A DNA stretch of 64,000 bases from Chionoecetes opilio (GCA_016584305.1 JACEEZ010023407.1:565587-629586); one strand, 5' to 3'. Counted from the stretch's first letter, positions 33,208 to 44,667 are shown. Numbers and translations: made by a program. Notes: generated from the letters alone by a model not told the origin.

Positions 33208-35354
33208 CTCTTTTTAACATTGACTTACTGAAACATAATGATAACAGTTCGGTCCATGAATTAATCAATTTAATGTACTCTTTTTCTTTATTCCCCTTAA
33301 CCACTAAACCCACCAGAGTCACAGACACAACTGCCACTCTTATTGACCATATATGGTCAACACAGGTTGAATTTAATAAAAAAATATATATAATACATAA
33401 CGATACCACAGATCACTTCCCAGTAGTCTCACAATTCAGGCATCAAGCTGTGAAAATAGAAACAACACAATTTATTTACAAAAGATGTCTTACGAATGCT
33501 GCCTTAGAGGTCTTCAATAATGATATTTCTCAGCTGGATTGGACACCTGTTATTGATTGTGCTTGTCCTGATGATTCTTACAATATATTTTACCATCATT
33601 TTAATTATTTATTCCAGAAACATTTTCCAGTAAAGCAGATCAGAGTAAAACCGAATTATCATAAAAATTTACTCACCGGCACTACTCACCGGTTATTGAA
33701 GAACTACATCAGTAACAGGTCACAAAGTGTATATTGTAATTCTATGTATTCGTTTTTCAAAGTTATAACTAAAGGTGTACCTCAGGGATCTATTCTAGGG
33801 CCTCTACTTTTTCTCATATATATTAATGATATACCAAATGCAAGCACAAAATTTAAATGTACTATTTATGTTGATGACACTAATCTCTTATTAGCTGATA
33901 AAAATATTGACTCCTTACATATAAATTTATATCTTGAATTAAATTTAATAAATCAATGGTTACATTCCAATAAATTGCACCTCAATATTGCCAAAACCAA
34001 TTTCATACTTTTCCAAAATCGATCAATAAAGAATATTATGCCACCATTGTCATTAGAAGGCCAATTGATTCAACATGTGCCTCATACAAAATTTCTAGGA
34101 ATACATATTGATGAGAACTTAAACTGGAGCTTTCACATTAATCAAGTTTGTTTGAAATTATCAAAAATATGTGGTATATTGTATAGGCTCCGCCATCAGC
34201 TTACAACTGAATCTTTGTTAAGTATATATTATACATTGTGTTACCCTCACTTGATTTATTGCGTTTCCATATAGGGTTGTACATGGCCATCTTTCTTAAA
34301 TAAATTGTTAATAGCCCAAAATAAAATCATGAGATGCATTCTATTTATGGATAAATTTGCTTCGACAAGCCAAATATATCCACAGTTGAATATATTAAAC
34401 TTCAAATTTATAAGAAAATATTTCATAGTGTTGCTTATCTATAGAAATACTAAACTCTACCCAGGAAATAAGGTTTTCAATTTTATTGGAAACTAGCCGC
34501 AAAGCCGCCCTCCGGGCGGACTTTTTGGCTAGCTCCTGCGGAGGGCTATTAGTGGTGGGCCTTTGGCCCACCACCTGTGTTTGGTGGGCCGAAGGCCCAC
34601 CAAACACGGACTCTCCAGATAGCCCCTTCTAACTTTCCTGAAATCACGGATGTAGAAATGTATGTATTCCCCCCACCCATTCACTCACCCATTACCCATC
34701 ACCCTCCACCCATTCACTCACCCATTACCCATCACCCCCCACCCATTCACTCACCCATTACCCATCACCCCCCACCTATTCCCTCACCCATCACCCATCA
34801 TCCCCAACCCATCACCCCCCACCCATTCACTCACCCATCACCCCACACCCATTACCCATCACCCCACCCATTCACTCACCCATTACCCATCACCCTACAT
34901 CAAGGCTTCCTCAATTCTCGCAACCTACTTTTGTTTTCACAATTCTCGCTAATAGGCTGCTAAAAAAAAAGAAAAAAAAAAGTGATCGGATCATCTCATA
35001 AGTGGGCTTATGACCTTCCCCTGGTCAACCTGATTCCAAAAATGTGCCATATGAGGTGTTTGCGCCACGGGGGGCGGAACCTATACCACACACACACACA
35101 CACAGACAGACACACTTTCGCTTTTATTAATATAGATAGAAGATATTTATAATACTAGGGGTAATGATACAAATTTAGTGTGTCCACAGTTTCGCACATC
35201 CCTATGTAACAGTAACAACAACAGTGTATTGTGTGAAAGTCCTCAGTTATGGAATTCTCTTCCTATTGATATCAAACGTCTAATGGATGCTGGAAACTTA
35301 CTACAATTCAAGAAGATAATTAAGACCTATTTGTTTATTTGTCAAAATGCATGA
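33208..35354 (+). pseudogene. CR1/jockey-like retrotransposon ORF2, internally deleted, split by Helitron
   Basis: 33216-33660 is the end of an endonuclease plus linker (PLTTKPTRVTDTTATLIDHIW). At ~33667 it jumps to RT sequence (LLKNYISNRSQSVY), skipping the first RT blocks. Then come KGVPQGSILGPLLFLIYIND, YVDDTNLLLADK (catalytic box) and HTKFLGIHIDENLNW. A stop at 34273-34275 is followed by the C-terminus to 34492, interrupted by a Helitron and resumed at 35137 (VCPQFRTSL, LWNSLPIDIKRLMD), with a frame change. It belongs to the same family as the element at 38762-43210, which is more complete. Confidence 0.85.
34493..35136 (-). mobile_element. Non-autonomous Helitron inside the retrotransposon ORF
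   Basis: Minus-strand 5' end TCTATATTAATAAAAGCG (ending 35136) and 3' end hairpin plus CTAG (34493-34496). The host has A before and T after, nothing is duplicated, and the host sequence continues across the junction. It carries the same minisatellite and GGGGCGGAACCTATACC block as the other copies. Confidence 0.9.
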
Positions 35355-35920
35355 TATAAGAGAATGTATACATCAAATGCGTAGCTATGTCTTTTTTAGG
35401 ATTATTCATATAGTATAGTCAGGTTATTCATATAGTATAGTTAGGTTATTCATATTGCATAGTTGGTAGTCACTTATAATGCCTGTACTGCTGAGCAACC
35501 AATTTGTTATGATTATGTTATTGTTATGTTTATGGGTACTCCGTAGTGTAGTGGTTAGCACGCTCGGGTCACAACCGAAAAGTCCCGGGTTCGATCCCCG
35601 GGCGGAGCGAAGATAGATGGGCAGTCTTTCTTAAAAACACGAGCCCCTGTCCACCCAGCAGTGAATGGGTACCGGGTGTTAGCCGGGGGTTTGTGACCCC
35701 CCTCCCGGGGTGGTGGCTTCGGCCATAACTAAGCTGCAGCGGTAGATCACTACGGCTCTGAGGAATTATCCTCTAAACAAACAAACAAATGTCTTTCGAA
35801 GAGCTTATGCTCGACAGACCGTGCCATCATTATATTTTTGTTTTGTATATTAAATTATCTTGAATGATGTTGTAATGGCAATAAACTTACTTATTTACTT
35901 ACTTACTTACTTACTCTCCC
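35355..35920 (+). mobile_element. Retrotransposon 3' UTR with (ACTT)n tail
   Basis: Three ATTCATATAGTATAG-like repeats (35404-35462) are followed, after the SINE, by AATAAA at 35880 and TTACTTACTTACTTACTTAC as the 3' tail. Confidence 0.7.
35534..35790 (+). mobile_element. tRNA-derived SINE (family B), full-length
   Basis: Head with A-box TAGTGTAGTGGTTAGCACG and B-box GGGTTCGATCCCC, body CCACCCAGCAGTGAATGGGT, GGGGTGGTGGCTTCGGCC and an (AAAC)n tail. It lies in the 3' UTR of the retrotransposon. A truncated copy is at 18346-18567. Confidence 0.85.
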
Positions 35921-36105
35921 AAGTCCAACTCAGCCGAGGAATTCCTCAAAAAAAACGTGTCGTGCTGCAAATATTTATAGTATTCAGTCTTTTTCGTTAC
36001 AATGAAGGAGCGCAAACATGTTAACTAAGTTCTTATTATGTTATGAACTGGTTAAGGGTGACACTGTACGTAGGCCTTTTGCCGATTCGTAACCATTTGT
36101 ATTGG

Positions 36106-37072
36106 CATAGACCACTGTATACCTGGACTGTTCACGGGACAATGTTTTGAATTGCGAGGCTGCATAGGGGCCTGCGGCCCGCCCGACAAAGAGATATAGT
36201 GGTCTTTGGACTATCATATAGACTGGTTTATCAGTATATATGATATACTGTAATCTTCGTAAATGTTTGTTCTATAATATTATCAAATAAAAAACAGTAA
36301 AACACGATAAAGAAATGCCATTACGAGACTCTGAAGAAATATTTTTCAAGATTTCAATTCACTTCAACTCTTCGCCATTTAAAACTTTGCAAGTCAACTT
36401 TTATCATGAAGGGTATCAATAGAAACGCAATTTTATTAGCTTTCCATTGCTATATTTCGTTATCTGATAAATTAATTAGAACCATGCATAAATTAGCGTT
36501 AACTGAATAAATAAAATCAATCGGGTAATTTTTCCGATTGATGAGGTTATTTATTTAGTCAACGCTAATTTATACATGGTGCTAATTCATTTATCAGAAA
36601 ACGAAATATATAAGTAAATAAATAACATCATCAATCGGGAAAATTACCCGATTGATGATTTTATTTATTTATTTAACGCTAATGTATGCATGGTTCTAAT
36701 TAATTTATCAGATAACGAAATATAGCAATGGAAAGCTAATAAAATTGCGTTTCTATTGATACCCTTCATGATAAAAGTTGACTTGCAAAGTTTTAAATGG
36801 CGAAGAGTTGAAGTGAATTGAAATCTTGAAAAATATTTCTTCAGAGTCTCGTAATGGCATTTCTTTATCGTGTTTTACTGTTTTTTATTTGATAATATTA
36901 TAGAACAAACATTTACGAAGATTACAGCATATCATACATACTGATAAACCAGTCTATATGATCCGTATATATATTATATGAATCCGAGCGGCCCTCCGAC
37001 TTCAGGGCAAGTTCAGGCCCATGTGCAACAGGCCGATATTCCGTGCGCAGTCCAGGTATACAGTGGTCTATG
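36106..37072. mobile_element. Long-TIR fold-back element, copy 2 (7 bp duplication)
   Basis: The ends read CATAGACCACTGTATACCTG inward on both sides. GTATTGG directly flanks both (36099-36105 and 37073-37079). The inner arms (36214 to ~36580 against ~36590-36960) are almost perfect reverse complements. The centre holds tandem AATCGGGTAA.TT.CCGATTGATG palindromes. No ORF. Confidence 0.85.
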
Positions 37073-37327
37073 GTATTGGCTATCGTACGTCTGACAATTT
37101 AATGCATTGATTGTAGCAAAATAATTTCAAATGATATTCTATTCTAATTGATGATATTATCCATATTAACTCCATCATCTACATCTATCCTTTATTAGGT
37201 GTTCCATTGAGTATTGATATATGTTGATAATATGTTGGAAATCATTGGAATATGGGACAATATGACACTGTCTGTTATCCCGTCATCTTTCCTCGCTTAA
37301 TCAAATGTTATTTCTATATGATACTGT

Positions 37328-37507
37328 GCCCGTCAGGGTGGCAAGGTTGGTAGAGACGTGTGCTCGCAATGTGCAGCGTCCCTGTGCATTCGGTCAGCGG
37401 TTCGAGTCCGCCTAGTTCGTGCTGACGTGGCGGCGCTTTGTATAGTCAATAACCTTGTAGTTGGTACTTGCAAAGTGTCTAGATAGGATGAAAATCTTAT
37501 CTTATCT
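37328..37507 (+). mobile_element. tRNA-derived SINE (family A), copy 2
   Basis: The same sequence as 19580-19757, ending ATCTTATCTT. TATATGATACTGT flanks it on both sides (37315-37327 and 37508-37520), a 13 bp target duplication, showing target-primed retrotransposition. Confidence 0.9.
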
Positions 37508-38100
37508 TATATGATACTGTACACACTAGAGTGACTAGACTCTATAACTGATAACGTTTTCCATGGAAACTCTTTCCTATGTGTCTCATCTTTATTTATG
37601 TCTCTCTGGGTGTTGCTAATTAGGCTGCAAATATTTGAAATAAACTGAAATATGATCATTTCTATAAACTATTACAAAAACTTCTATAACAATTTTTAAG
37701 TAGCTATTAATAGCTTGAACAGGCCTAATAACTAATAGTAGTGGTACCGATATTGAGATACTATGTATATTACTGTGTTAATATACATAATATGAAATTA
37801 ATATTTCCCACTTTCAAATACGCAGCAGCGGGCCATCGTAGGGTTTACGTAAAGATGCCGCTGCTTGTCACCACTGATGTAAAACTACATTAAGATCATC
37901 ATATAACTGTTTCAAAATGTTTACACATAGAAATATTCAATTCTTCAAATTCTGTACATTGATTTTCAATATAGTAAATTTTCCCGTCTGAAAATACACC
38001 AGGGGGCATTCCGCGGGCCATCGGGAAAAGTTTGCCGCTGGCGGTCGCCGTTCGCCGTTCTAATGCCTCTGTTGGCCCGCCGGTGATGGTTAGCTGGGAT

Positions 38101-38406
38101 AGCTATAGGGTCTACCTTCAAGTACAGGAATGTACTGGTCGGGCTTTACTGAACCCTACTGAATGGGGCTGGCAACTGAATGATGGTAATCTCATTCCAG
38201 TACAAATGGATATTCCTCCAGCACCACCAGAACTCCTGAATGTCATCAGGTGTAACTGCAAAATAGGCTGTGCCAGTGCAAGGTGCATCTGTAGATAACA
38301 TGGACTTCAATGCACCCTGGCCTGTGGGGAATATAGGGGTGCAAGTTGTGCTAATGCTCAGCAGCCACCAAACCTTGACAATGTTTTTGAAGAAATAGAA
38401 CTCTAA
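38101..38406 (+). pseudogene. 3' part of the split CXC-type gene
   Basis: Resumes with SYRVYLQVQECTGRAL, then NPTEWGWQLND, LIPVQMDIPPAPPELLNVI and a cysteine-rich CXC-like end (RCNCKIGCASARCICR). A TAA at 38296-38298 falls inside the cysteine block. The frame goes on as HGLQCTLACGEYRGASCAN to a TAA at 38404. One nonsense mutation plus the 5.47 kb insertion make this copy dead. AAATAAAT at about 38484 is a likely poly-A signal. A related cysteine-rich tail occurs at 55042-55320. Confidence 0.7.
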
Positions 38407-38761
38407 GCAAAAGATAATCTCATGACAAGATTAATATTTATGTGCATTCTACAATTTCAGACTTGTATTGTTTGCTTGATTTAAATAAATATCTATAGAA
38501 AAAGTTTCATCGTATAATGATAGCATTGTTATTATGTGTAATGCTAATTACAATATACAATATGTATTGTTACAATAATATATGTATGTTGCTTTCATCA
38601 TATCTTAAAATCCATGCCTTGCAACGTTTGCAGTCATTTAATTAAGCCCTCTGATGAATACAAACTTTTATAGATTACATTTGATGAGCAAAGATTCCAA
38701 CTCTTCAGGAAGTCACACTTCCTGTACCACCATCCACTAGTTCCCCCATCTGTACCTAACC
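38407..38761. other. 3' flank of the CXC gene and possible 5' UTR of the retrotransposon
   Basis: A/T-rich. The start of the following retrotransposon could not be placed. The G/C content rises after about 38690. Confidence 0.4.
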
Positions 38762-39787
38762 ATGGATCCATTGGTAATCAAAACACTACTGGAATCTCAA
38801 GAGAGAGCTTACAAAAATGCCACGGAGGTAATGGTGAAACAGATGAACGATAGAATCAACACCCTCGAGTCAACTGTTACAGGACTCACGACCAGTCTCG
38901 AATTTAGCCAGCGAGAAATTGACGAACTCAAATCTACCATTAGAAGCTATGCAAAGGAAAAACAAGACACGAGAGCTGTGCTAAATAAGTATACTGAACA
39001 AGTTGATTCATCACAGCAACAGATCCAAGTCCTGGAAAATCGTTGCAACTATCAAGAGGACTACAGCAGACGAAATAACATCCGGATCAGTGGCGTGGAG
39101 GAGAGGCGCGACGGTGAGACGTGGGAGCAGACAGCGGCGATGGTGTCTTCCCTGTTGGAGGACTCGATGCAGCTGCCTGGCCTGGTGCTTGAGAGAGCCC
39201 ATAGGGTAGGGCAGCGCCGGGATGACAGGCCTCGTCCCATCGTGGCGCGCTTCTCTCGCTACTGTGATCGCGAGGCAGTAATGAGGAGCGCAAGAAAGTT
39301 GAAAGGTACCAACATCTACATCAACGACGACTTGTGTGCTGCTTCACAAGCTGTCAAAAATGCTCAGATGCCACAACTGAAGCAGGCACGAGCTCAGGGG
39401 AAAATTGCCTACTTTAGGCATACCAAGCTTGTTATCAAAGAGAGGTTCAGCAATGAAAACACACAGGGAAGTGGCATCAGACGGGGATGGGAGACAGCGG
39501 CTGGGGGGTATGCTGGAAGGGTCCCTGGTATCGCTAGTGCTGGGAATGAAACGGAGACCGAACCTGCTGCTGCTGCTGCTGCTGCTGCTTCAGAGGCGGG
39601 TGCTGGCGGTGGGGTGAGGATCACGCGATCAGCTGTGAGAGAGGAGACTCAGGTTGATGCGGCTCGCCCCGCCCCCCCAGCTGAACGGCACGCATCTCCC
39701 GGCCCACGGCCCGGGCCTTCCTCCCCCCTCCCTCTGAGTCAACCCATGGATACCAAGAAACCCCAACGTAAAAATGTGAAAAAGTAA
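38762..39787 (+). CDS. Retrotransposon ORF1 protein (coiled coil plus RRM-like)
   Basis: 341 residues, uninterrupted. Residues ~15-95 are heptad-rich coiled coil (KQMNDRINTLESTVTGL). The block NRCNYQEDYSRRNNIRISGV with ERAHRVG and RPIVARFSRYCDRE is the RNA-recognition core known from L1-type ORF1 proteins. The C-terminus is low-complexity with an Ala run and basic residues (PQRKNVKK). It would bind element RNA. It is followed 57 bases later by ORF2. The ORF is intact although ORF2 is broken. Confidence 0.85.
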   Translation: MDPLVIKTLLESQERAYKNATEVMVKQMNDRINTLESTVTGLTTSLEFSQREIDELKSTIRSYAKEKQDTRAVLNKYTEQVDSSQQQIQVLENRCNYQEDYSRRNNIRISGVEERRDGETWEQTAAMVSSLLEDSMQLPGLVLERAHRVGQRRDDRPRPIVARFSRYCDREAVMRSARKLKGTNIYINDDLCAASQAVKNAQMPQLKQARAQGKIAYFRHTKLVIKERFSNENTQGSGIRRGWETAAGGYAGRVPGIASAGNETETEPAAAAAAAASEAGAGGGVRITRSAVREETQVDAARPAPPAERHASPGPRPGPSSPLPLSQPMDTKKPQRKNVKK

Positions 39788-39844
39788 TAAATAGTAAGTG
39801 AGACATACGGGATTATTATTTTTTTTCTCTCTCTCTCCTTTGAG

Positions 39845-42800
39845 ATGGCTGCCTGTGATGACTTTCCATTTTTTAGAGTCAGCAATGATGAACTCAGCAG
39901 ACTCAATAACAGTGACACAGTCATGATAAATTACCTTTCAACAGCCTTCCTTGATAAAATGGTTCTAAATCCACTAAACTTAGAACAGGATGACCGTGTG
40001 GATGCTATTAGTGAACCACTAGCATTGCATAACCTAACATATCCACTTTCCCAGTATATCTATCCTGATGGATTGAAAACACAACACAGTGATGACGCAT
40101 TTTCAATTTTAAGCATGAATATTAGAAGTCTCCCAAGTAACCTGCAGATGTTTATTGACCAATGCTTGAAAAATTGTAGTGTAAAGTTTGATGTTATGGG
40201 ATTCTCTGAAACAAGACTGGATAATGATTTAGATTCTTTGTATGATATGCCAGGATATAACTTGTATGCAATGAATAGGGACAGAAATGGTGGAGGGGTG
40301 TGCATGTATGTAGCTAATATCTGTAATTCATGTGTGTTACCTGACTGCTGTATGATAGAGAAACATTTTGAATGCGTCTGTGTAGAAATAAGTTGCAGTG
40401 AAAAGGAGACTAATTTTATAGCTTCTGTATACAGACCACCTAAGGGAAACATCTCTGAATTTCTCAATGCTATTGATCTTTTGTTTGATTTCATTGAAGT
40501 TAAGAAGTTTACTTATGTTTATTTTTTGGGGGACTGGAATCTGGATCTACTTAAATTAAGTGATCCTGGTGTAATGGATTTCATGAATGTAATGTACTCC
40601 CATGGATTTTTATCCCCTAACAACGAAACCTACTAGAGTAACTGACAATAGTGCTACATTAATAGATCATATATGGGCCTCCTATCCGGAGAAAAATGTA
40701 AAAAACTGTATTCTATACACGGACTTAACGGATCATTTTCAGTTTACTCACAATTTGTTCGAAAATTTAATTATGAAATCCACAGCTATATACAAAAGAG
40801 GTGCCTGTCTGAGATAAACATCAACAAATTTTTAAGGGTGACAGCAAATACAAATTGGATACAGATCTTAGATATTAATGATCCAAATGAGGCATTTGAT
40901 AAATTCTATAGTCTATACAATGAAAACTTCCAAATATGCTTTCCACTAAGAAAGGTTAAGATTAATAATAAACATATTAAAAGTCCTCATATTACTTCGG
41001 GTTTACGAAACAGTATCCGAGAAAAGCACAGACTGGAAAGATTGGCTGCCAAATGGCCTTTAACATATGGACTTCGATATAGAAAATACAGGAACAAGCT
41101 CGTAACCCTTCTGCGTGTTGCCAAAAATAATTATCATAAAGATCAGTTAAAACTTAGACAAGGAAATGTTAAATCAACATGGACCGTTATAAACAACTTG
41201 ATGGGCAGGAAAAATGGCAGACACAGTAATGAAATAAAACTGAAAAATGACATTGATCTTGCTGCAAATATCTTCAATAATCACTTTTTGAATATACCAG
41301 AAAATCTAAATCATCCCATGACATTCAATTAAATTCTCACAAGCAATATTTTAATAATCCTGCAGAAATGTCATTGTATTTGTATCCAGTTACCAAAGAG
41401 GAAGTTCAACAGCACCTTAAGTCTCTGAAAAACACAGCAGCAGGCTATGATGACATCCCCCCAAGTCTCCTCCGACACACAGCTCAGTACATTGATGTCC
41501 TACTTACTCATGTCATTAACCAGTGTTTTAAGGAAGGATGTTTCCCAGATAAACTAAAAACAGCAAAAGTAATTCCCATCCATAAATCAGGCGATAAAGG
41601 AGATGAAAACAATTATCGACCAATATCTATTTTACCATCAATAAGTAAATTGTTTGAAAAATCTATTGTAAAAAGATTTAGTGGATTTTGGAAAATTTTA
41701 AATTGTTATCTGAATATCAGTTTGGCTTTCGCAAAACAAAATCAACGGAAAAAAGCAATAGCAAAGTTCACAAGTGAAGTGTATAACTGTCTGGAAAGGA
41801 AATTTCATGTTGTAGGAATATTTCTAGACTTGTCTAAAGCTTTCGACTCACTTAATCATAAAATATTATTAGATAAACTTGAAAATTTGGGGAATAAGAG
41901 GTGTACCACTTAAACTATTCACTAGCTACTTGACAGACAGGAAACAAGCAGTGTTTTGTAACAACAATATATCCACGCTGAAAAGTACCAATAGGGGAGT
42001 GCCTCAGGGATCAATTTTGGGGCCTTTACTATTCTTGGTATATATTAATGATATTTGTAATGCCAGTTATAACTTCAGCTATGTTATCTTTGCAGACGAC
42101 ACAAATCTTCTCTTAAAAGATAGGGCATTAAATCAGTTACATGTTAAAGTTAATAGTGAACTAGAGAATATATCGAAATGGGTTTTAGCTAATAAACTAT
42201 CTGTAAACATAAGAAAAACTAATTATATACTCTTTCAAAATCGTTCTGTTGCTAATATTTTAGGCTCAGTTTACCTTGGAGAAAATGAAATTCAGAGAGT
42301 CACTTACATTAGATTTCTGGGTGTTATTATTGACGAAAATTTAAATTGGAAAAAACATATACAATCTGTAAATTTGAACTTATCAAAAATGTGTGGAATT
42401 TTATACAGAATTAGGCACAACTTAACGACTGAAGCTTTGCGAAGCATATACTATTCTTTATGTTATCCATATATAATTTACTGTTTGTCTGTCTGGGGAT
42501 GTACTTGGCCTTCCACTGTAAAAGATGTTTTCATAGCACAAAAGAAAATAATAAGAACAATTACCTTTAAAGGCAAGTATGATCATACAGATTTATTATT
42601 TAATGATTTAGGGTTACTGAAATTTGAGTTTTTAAAAAAATATTTTCTTGTACTTACAATTTACAATGGTATAAATGATAGTAGTGATAGTAATAAATTA
42701 TTTAAAGTTCTTCACCACAGTCAAGGTACGCGGGGAAACCATATTGACCTGATATGTCCACAACCACGAACAACATTATATAAACATTCACTGCACTGTG

Positions 42801-42922
42801 TTGGTCCTAATTGTTGGAACAATTTACCAAACAATTTGAAAAGTATTAACAATTTTAATACATTTAAAAATAGACTTAAGATTTACCTTTTCCATCAACA
42901 GAATCAAAACATTAGGGATTAA
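39845..42922 (+). pseudogene. Retrotransposon ORF2 (endonuclease and reverse transcriptase), frameshifted
   Basis: 39845-40606 is an apurinic-type endonuclease: SILSMNIRSLPSN, MGFSETRLDND, NGGGVCMYV, SVYRPPKGN and FLGDWNLDLL. It then changes frame (~40606, ~40740, ~41332) through TKPTRVTDNSATLIDHIW and the linker. RT starts at about 41368 (VIPIHKSGDKGDENNYRPIS) with a local double shift at 41690-41760, then FLDLSKAFDSLNH. After a shift at ~41890 come RGVPQGSILGPLLFLVYIND, FADDTNLLL (catalytic box) and FLGVIIDENLNW. It ends FKNRLKIYLFHQQ. At least five frame changes make it non-functional. It resembles CR1/Crack-like elements. The single-base nature of the shifts means some could be sequencing errors. 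Confidence 0.88.
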
Positions 42923-43211
42923 TATGAATATTCTTCACATCATTAATATTTTCAGTAGCAAAATTAGTGTTTAATTGTATCAATCAACTTGGGTACTTGT
43001 TATGGTAGTTAACATTTTTTTTATTTGTAAATATATTTTATTATTGCCGCCCTTCATATATTTATAATATTTTGTACACTGTTCCTGTCCGCCAGGGAGC
43101 TGTTGCTCGGCGGACTAATGCCTAAGATCACATTTGTATATAATTATATAATATATGTACTTCTAAAGATATGGCAATAAACTAAACTAAACTAAAAAAA
43201 AAAAAAAAACT
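42923..43211 (+). mobile_element. Retrotransposon 3' UTR, (ACTAA)n and poly-A tail
   Basis: AATAAACTAAACTAAACTA followed by about 16 A ends the element near 43210. Confidence 0.8.
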
Positions 43212-43688
43212 AATATTGATTTGATAAAATAAGTAGCTATTGTAATGCCTGATGTAGCCTTTGTCATAAGCTAATAATTTGATTAAAATTATTGCATTTG
43301 CTTATTCTAGAGCTTAAGAACTACTTCTGATGTATTCCTTGACCCTGAAAATGTATAACTAGATACCATACTTAACATTGTACCCATCATAGCATAAAAG
43401 TTATGGGCAGCAGTACGATTATGGCGACCATTGTGGATTTTTTTATAATTTTAGCCATGTTCTACCACTCAGATTTTTGTGTACTTTTAGTATGTTATTT
43501 AGGGAGCCAAAGCAAACCCAAAACTACCAAAATACATTATGTTGCAGCTTGTTTGAGATCCAACCTTATTTTACCTGGACTATCCTCACATATAACACCT
43601 CCTTGGTGTGGGCGGTGAAAGGGTGGTAGGCCGGTGTAGCGATCTCACCAGCTAGCCTTTGCCCGAGTAGCTACTGCACAAATACGCG
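43212..43688. other. Unassigned spacer
   Basis: No recognisable gene or repeat. The 71-codon frame at 43403-43618 has no supporting features. Confidence 0.35.
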
Positions 43689-43689
43689 T

Positions 43690-43720
43690 CACTGCGCATG
43701 CGTGGCAGATGACGTCACAC
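43690..43720. promoter_or_regulatory. NRF1-like and CRE palindromes
   Basis: TGCGCATGCG (43693-43702) lies 7 bases before a perfect CRE TGACGTCA (43710-43717), with a CAGCTG E-box after. This is a promoter-like cluster with no gene attached that I can identify. Confidence 0.35.
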
Positions 43721-43929
43721 AGGTAAACAGCTGTGTTCCACGCCGCTCTTGAGAAGCTACCCTATCAGCGAAAAAGTTGATATCCTCTTCCACTTCGTCT
43801 CCTTCGTTAACAAACTTGTTAACTCCTCCCTTGTTTATTTCACCTGGAAAAGACATTTCATCAGTTTTCGATCCTTTGACTATCCTCCTAATGCATTGTC
43901 TCTTTTGTTATCTTATCTCCCAGCACTGC

Positions 43930-44580
43930 GTTAGAAAAATTTTGTGAGGTTTACAATACTTTATGTTTCCTTTCTGTCCCCATACACCCCTAACACCGTA
44001 CAAATGGCCCCGTCTTCCTGCTCTAGTCTCCTGGCCCACTTTTCTCTGCCTAGGACTGTTACTATTGACGCTATAAGCTTTTTTTCCCTCTGACTTCTAT
44101 ACTTGTTGCATTCCACCATGACATGTTCTACGGTTTATTTATCTCCTACCCTGCAGCTACAATTCTGGTTCTCCAGTTCCCTGTTCCTTCCGTCGACTTC
44201 CAAGGTGCCTGTTCTTGCTTTATATAGTAACTTACTCCCCCATTCTCTTACATGCCAGGTCACCCCCTCTGGTTTCTGTTTCCTCCTGTACCACCGCAAC
44301 GTTGATTTCCTGGCCATTCCCTCATGCCATTTAACTAGCTCATTCTTCTCAATTTTCTTTTTGATATCTCTTATCTCCATCTTGTTCCATTCATCTCCGA
44401 CAGTTTCTCTCCTTTTCCATCTCTCTAGTTCCTTCTTCCAGGTGGAACTTGATCTATTTTCCTGAGAGATTTTCTTTGCCCATCTATCTTCATCTTTCTG
44501 CCTTCGTCTTTCAATTTTCTTGTGGAACACCAGTTTTCCTTTAATTATCCTTTCCCTGGCATCAGCAAGGCTGCAGTAAA
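43930..44580 (-). pseudogene. C-terminal piece of a non-LTR retrotransposon ORF2
   Basis: The minus strand from 44530 gives a highly charged segment (KKIERRRQKDEDRW, WHVREWGSKLL, ELENQNCSCRVGD) and, after a stop at ~44135, continues TVEHVMVECNKY. Together these form the C-x-C...H-x4-C knuckle of retrotransposon C-termini. RT blocks are absent. It may belong to the family whose ORF1 and endonuclease lie at 60.2-62.0 kb; that is an inference. Confidence 0.6.
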
Positions 44581-44667
44581 TCGCAGAAAACTACACTCCT
44601 CAATGATGTCAGGAATGACAAAGTTGATGATAAGTAGGTTATGTATATTGTTTCACAAATGTATATA

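Larger units (their letters stand above)
32629..38098. mobile_element. 5.47 kb insertion with CCCAGC ends, carrying nested elements
   Basis: The left end CCCAGCAAACA and the right end (reverse complement CCCAGCTAACC) are inverted. AT is repeated on both sides (32627-32628 and 38099-38100). Removing it rejoins the host reading frame exactly. The terminal 100-270 bases at each end are rich in GGGCC-type motifs. The middle is filled with a hairpin (32812), a retrotransposon (33208), a Helitron, SINEs and a fold-back element, so the original element was much smaller. No transposase of its own is seen, so it is probably a MITE-type element. Confidence 0.55.

Noticed and set aside
44135..44530. A host gene for a charged coiled-coil protein
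   Set aside because: The following frame completes a C-x-C...H...C retrotransposon knuckle, so it is an element C-terminus.
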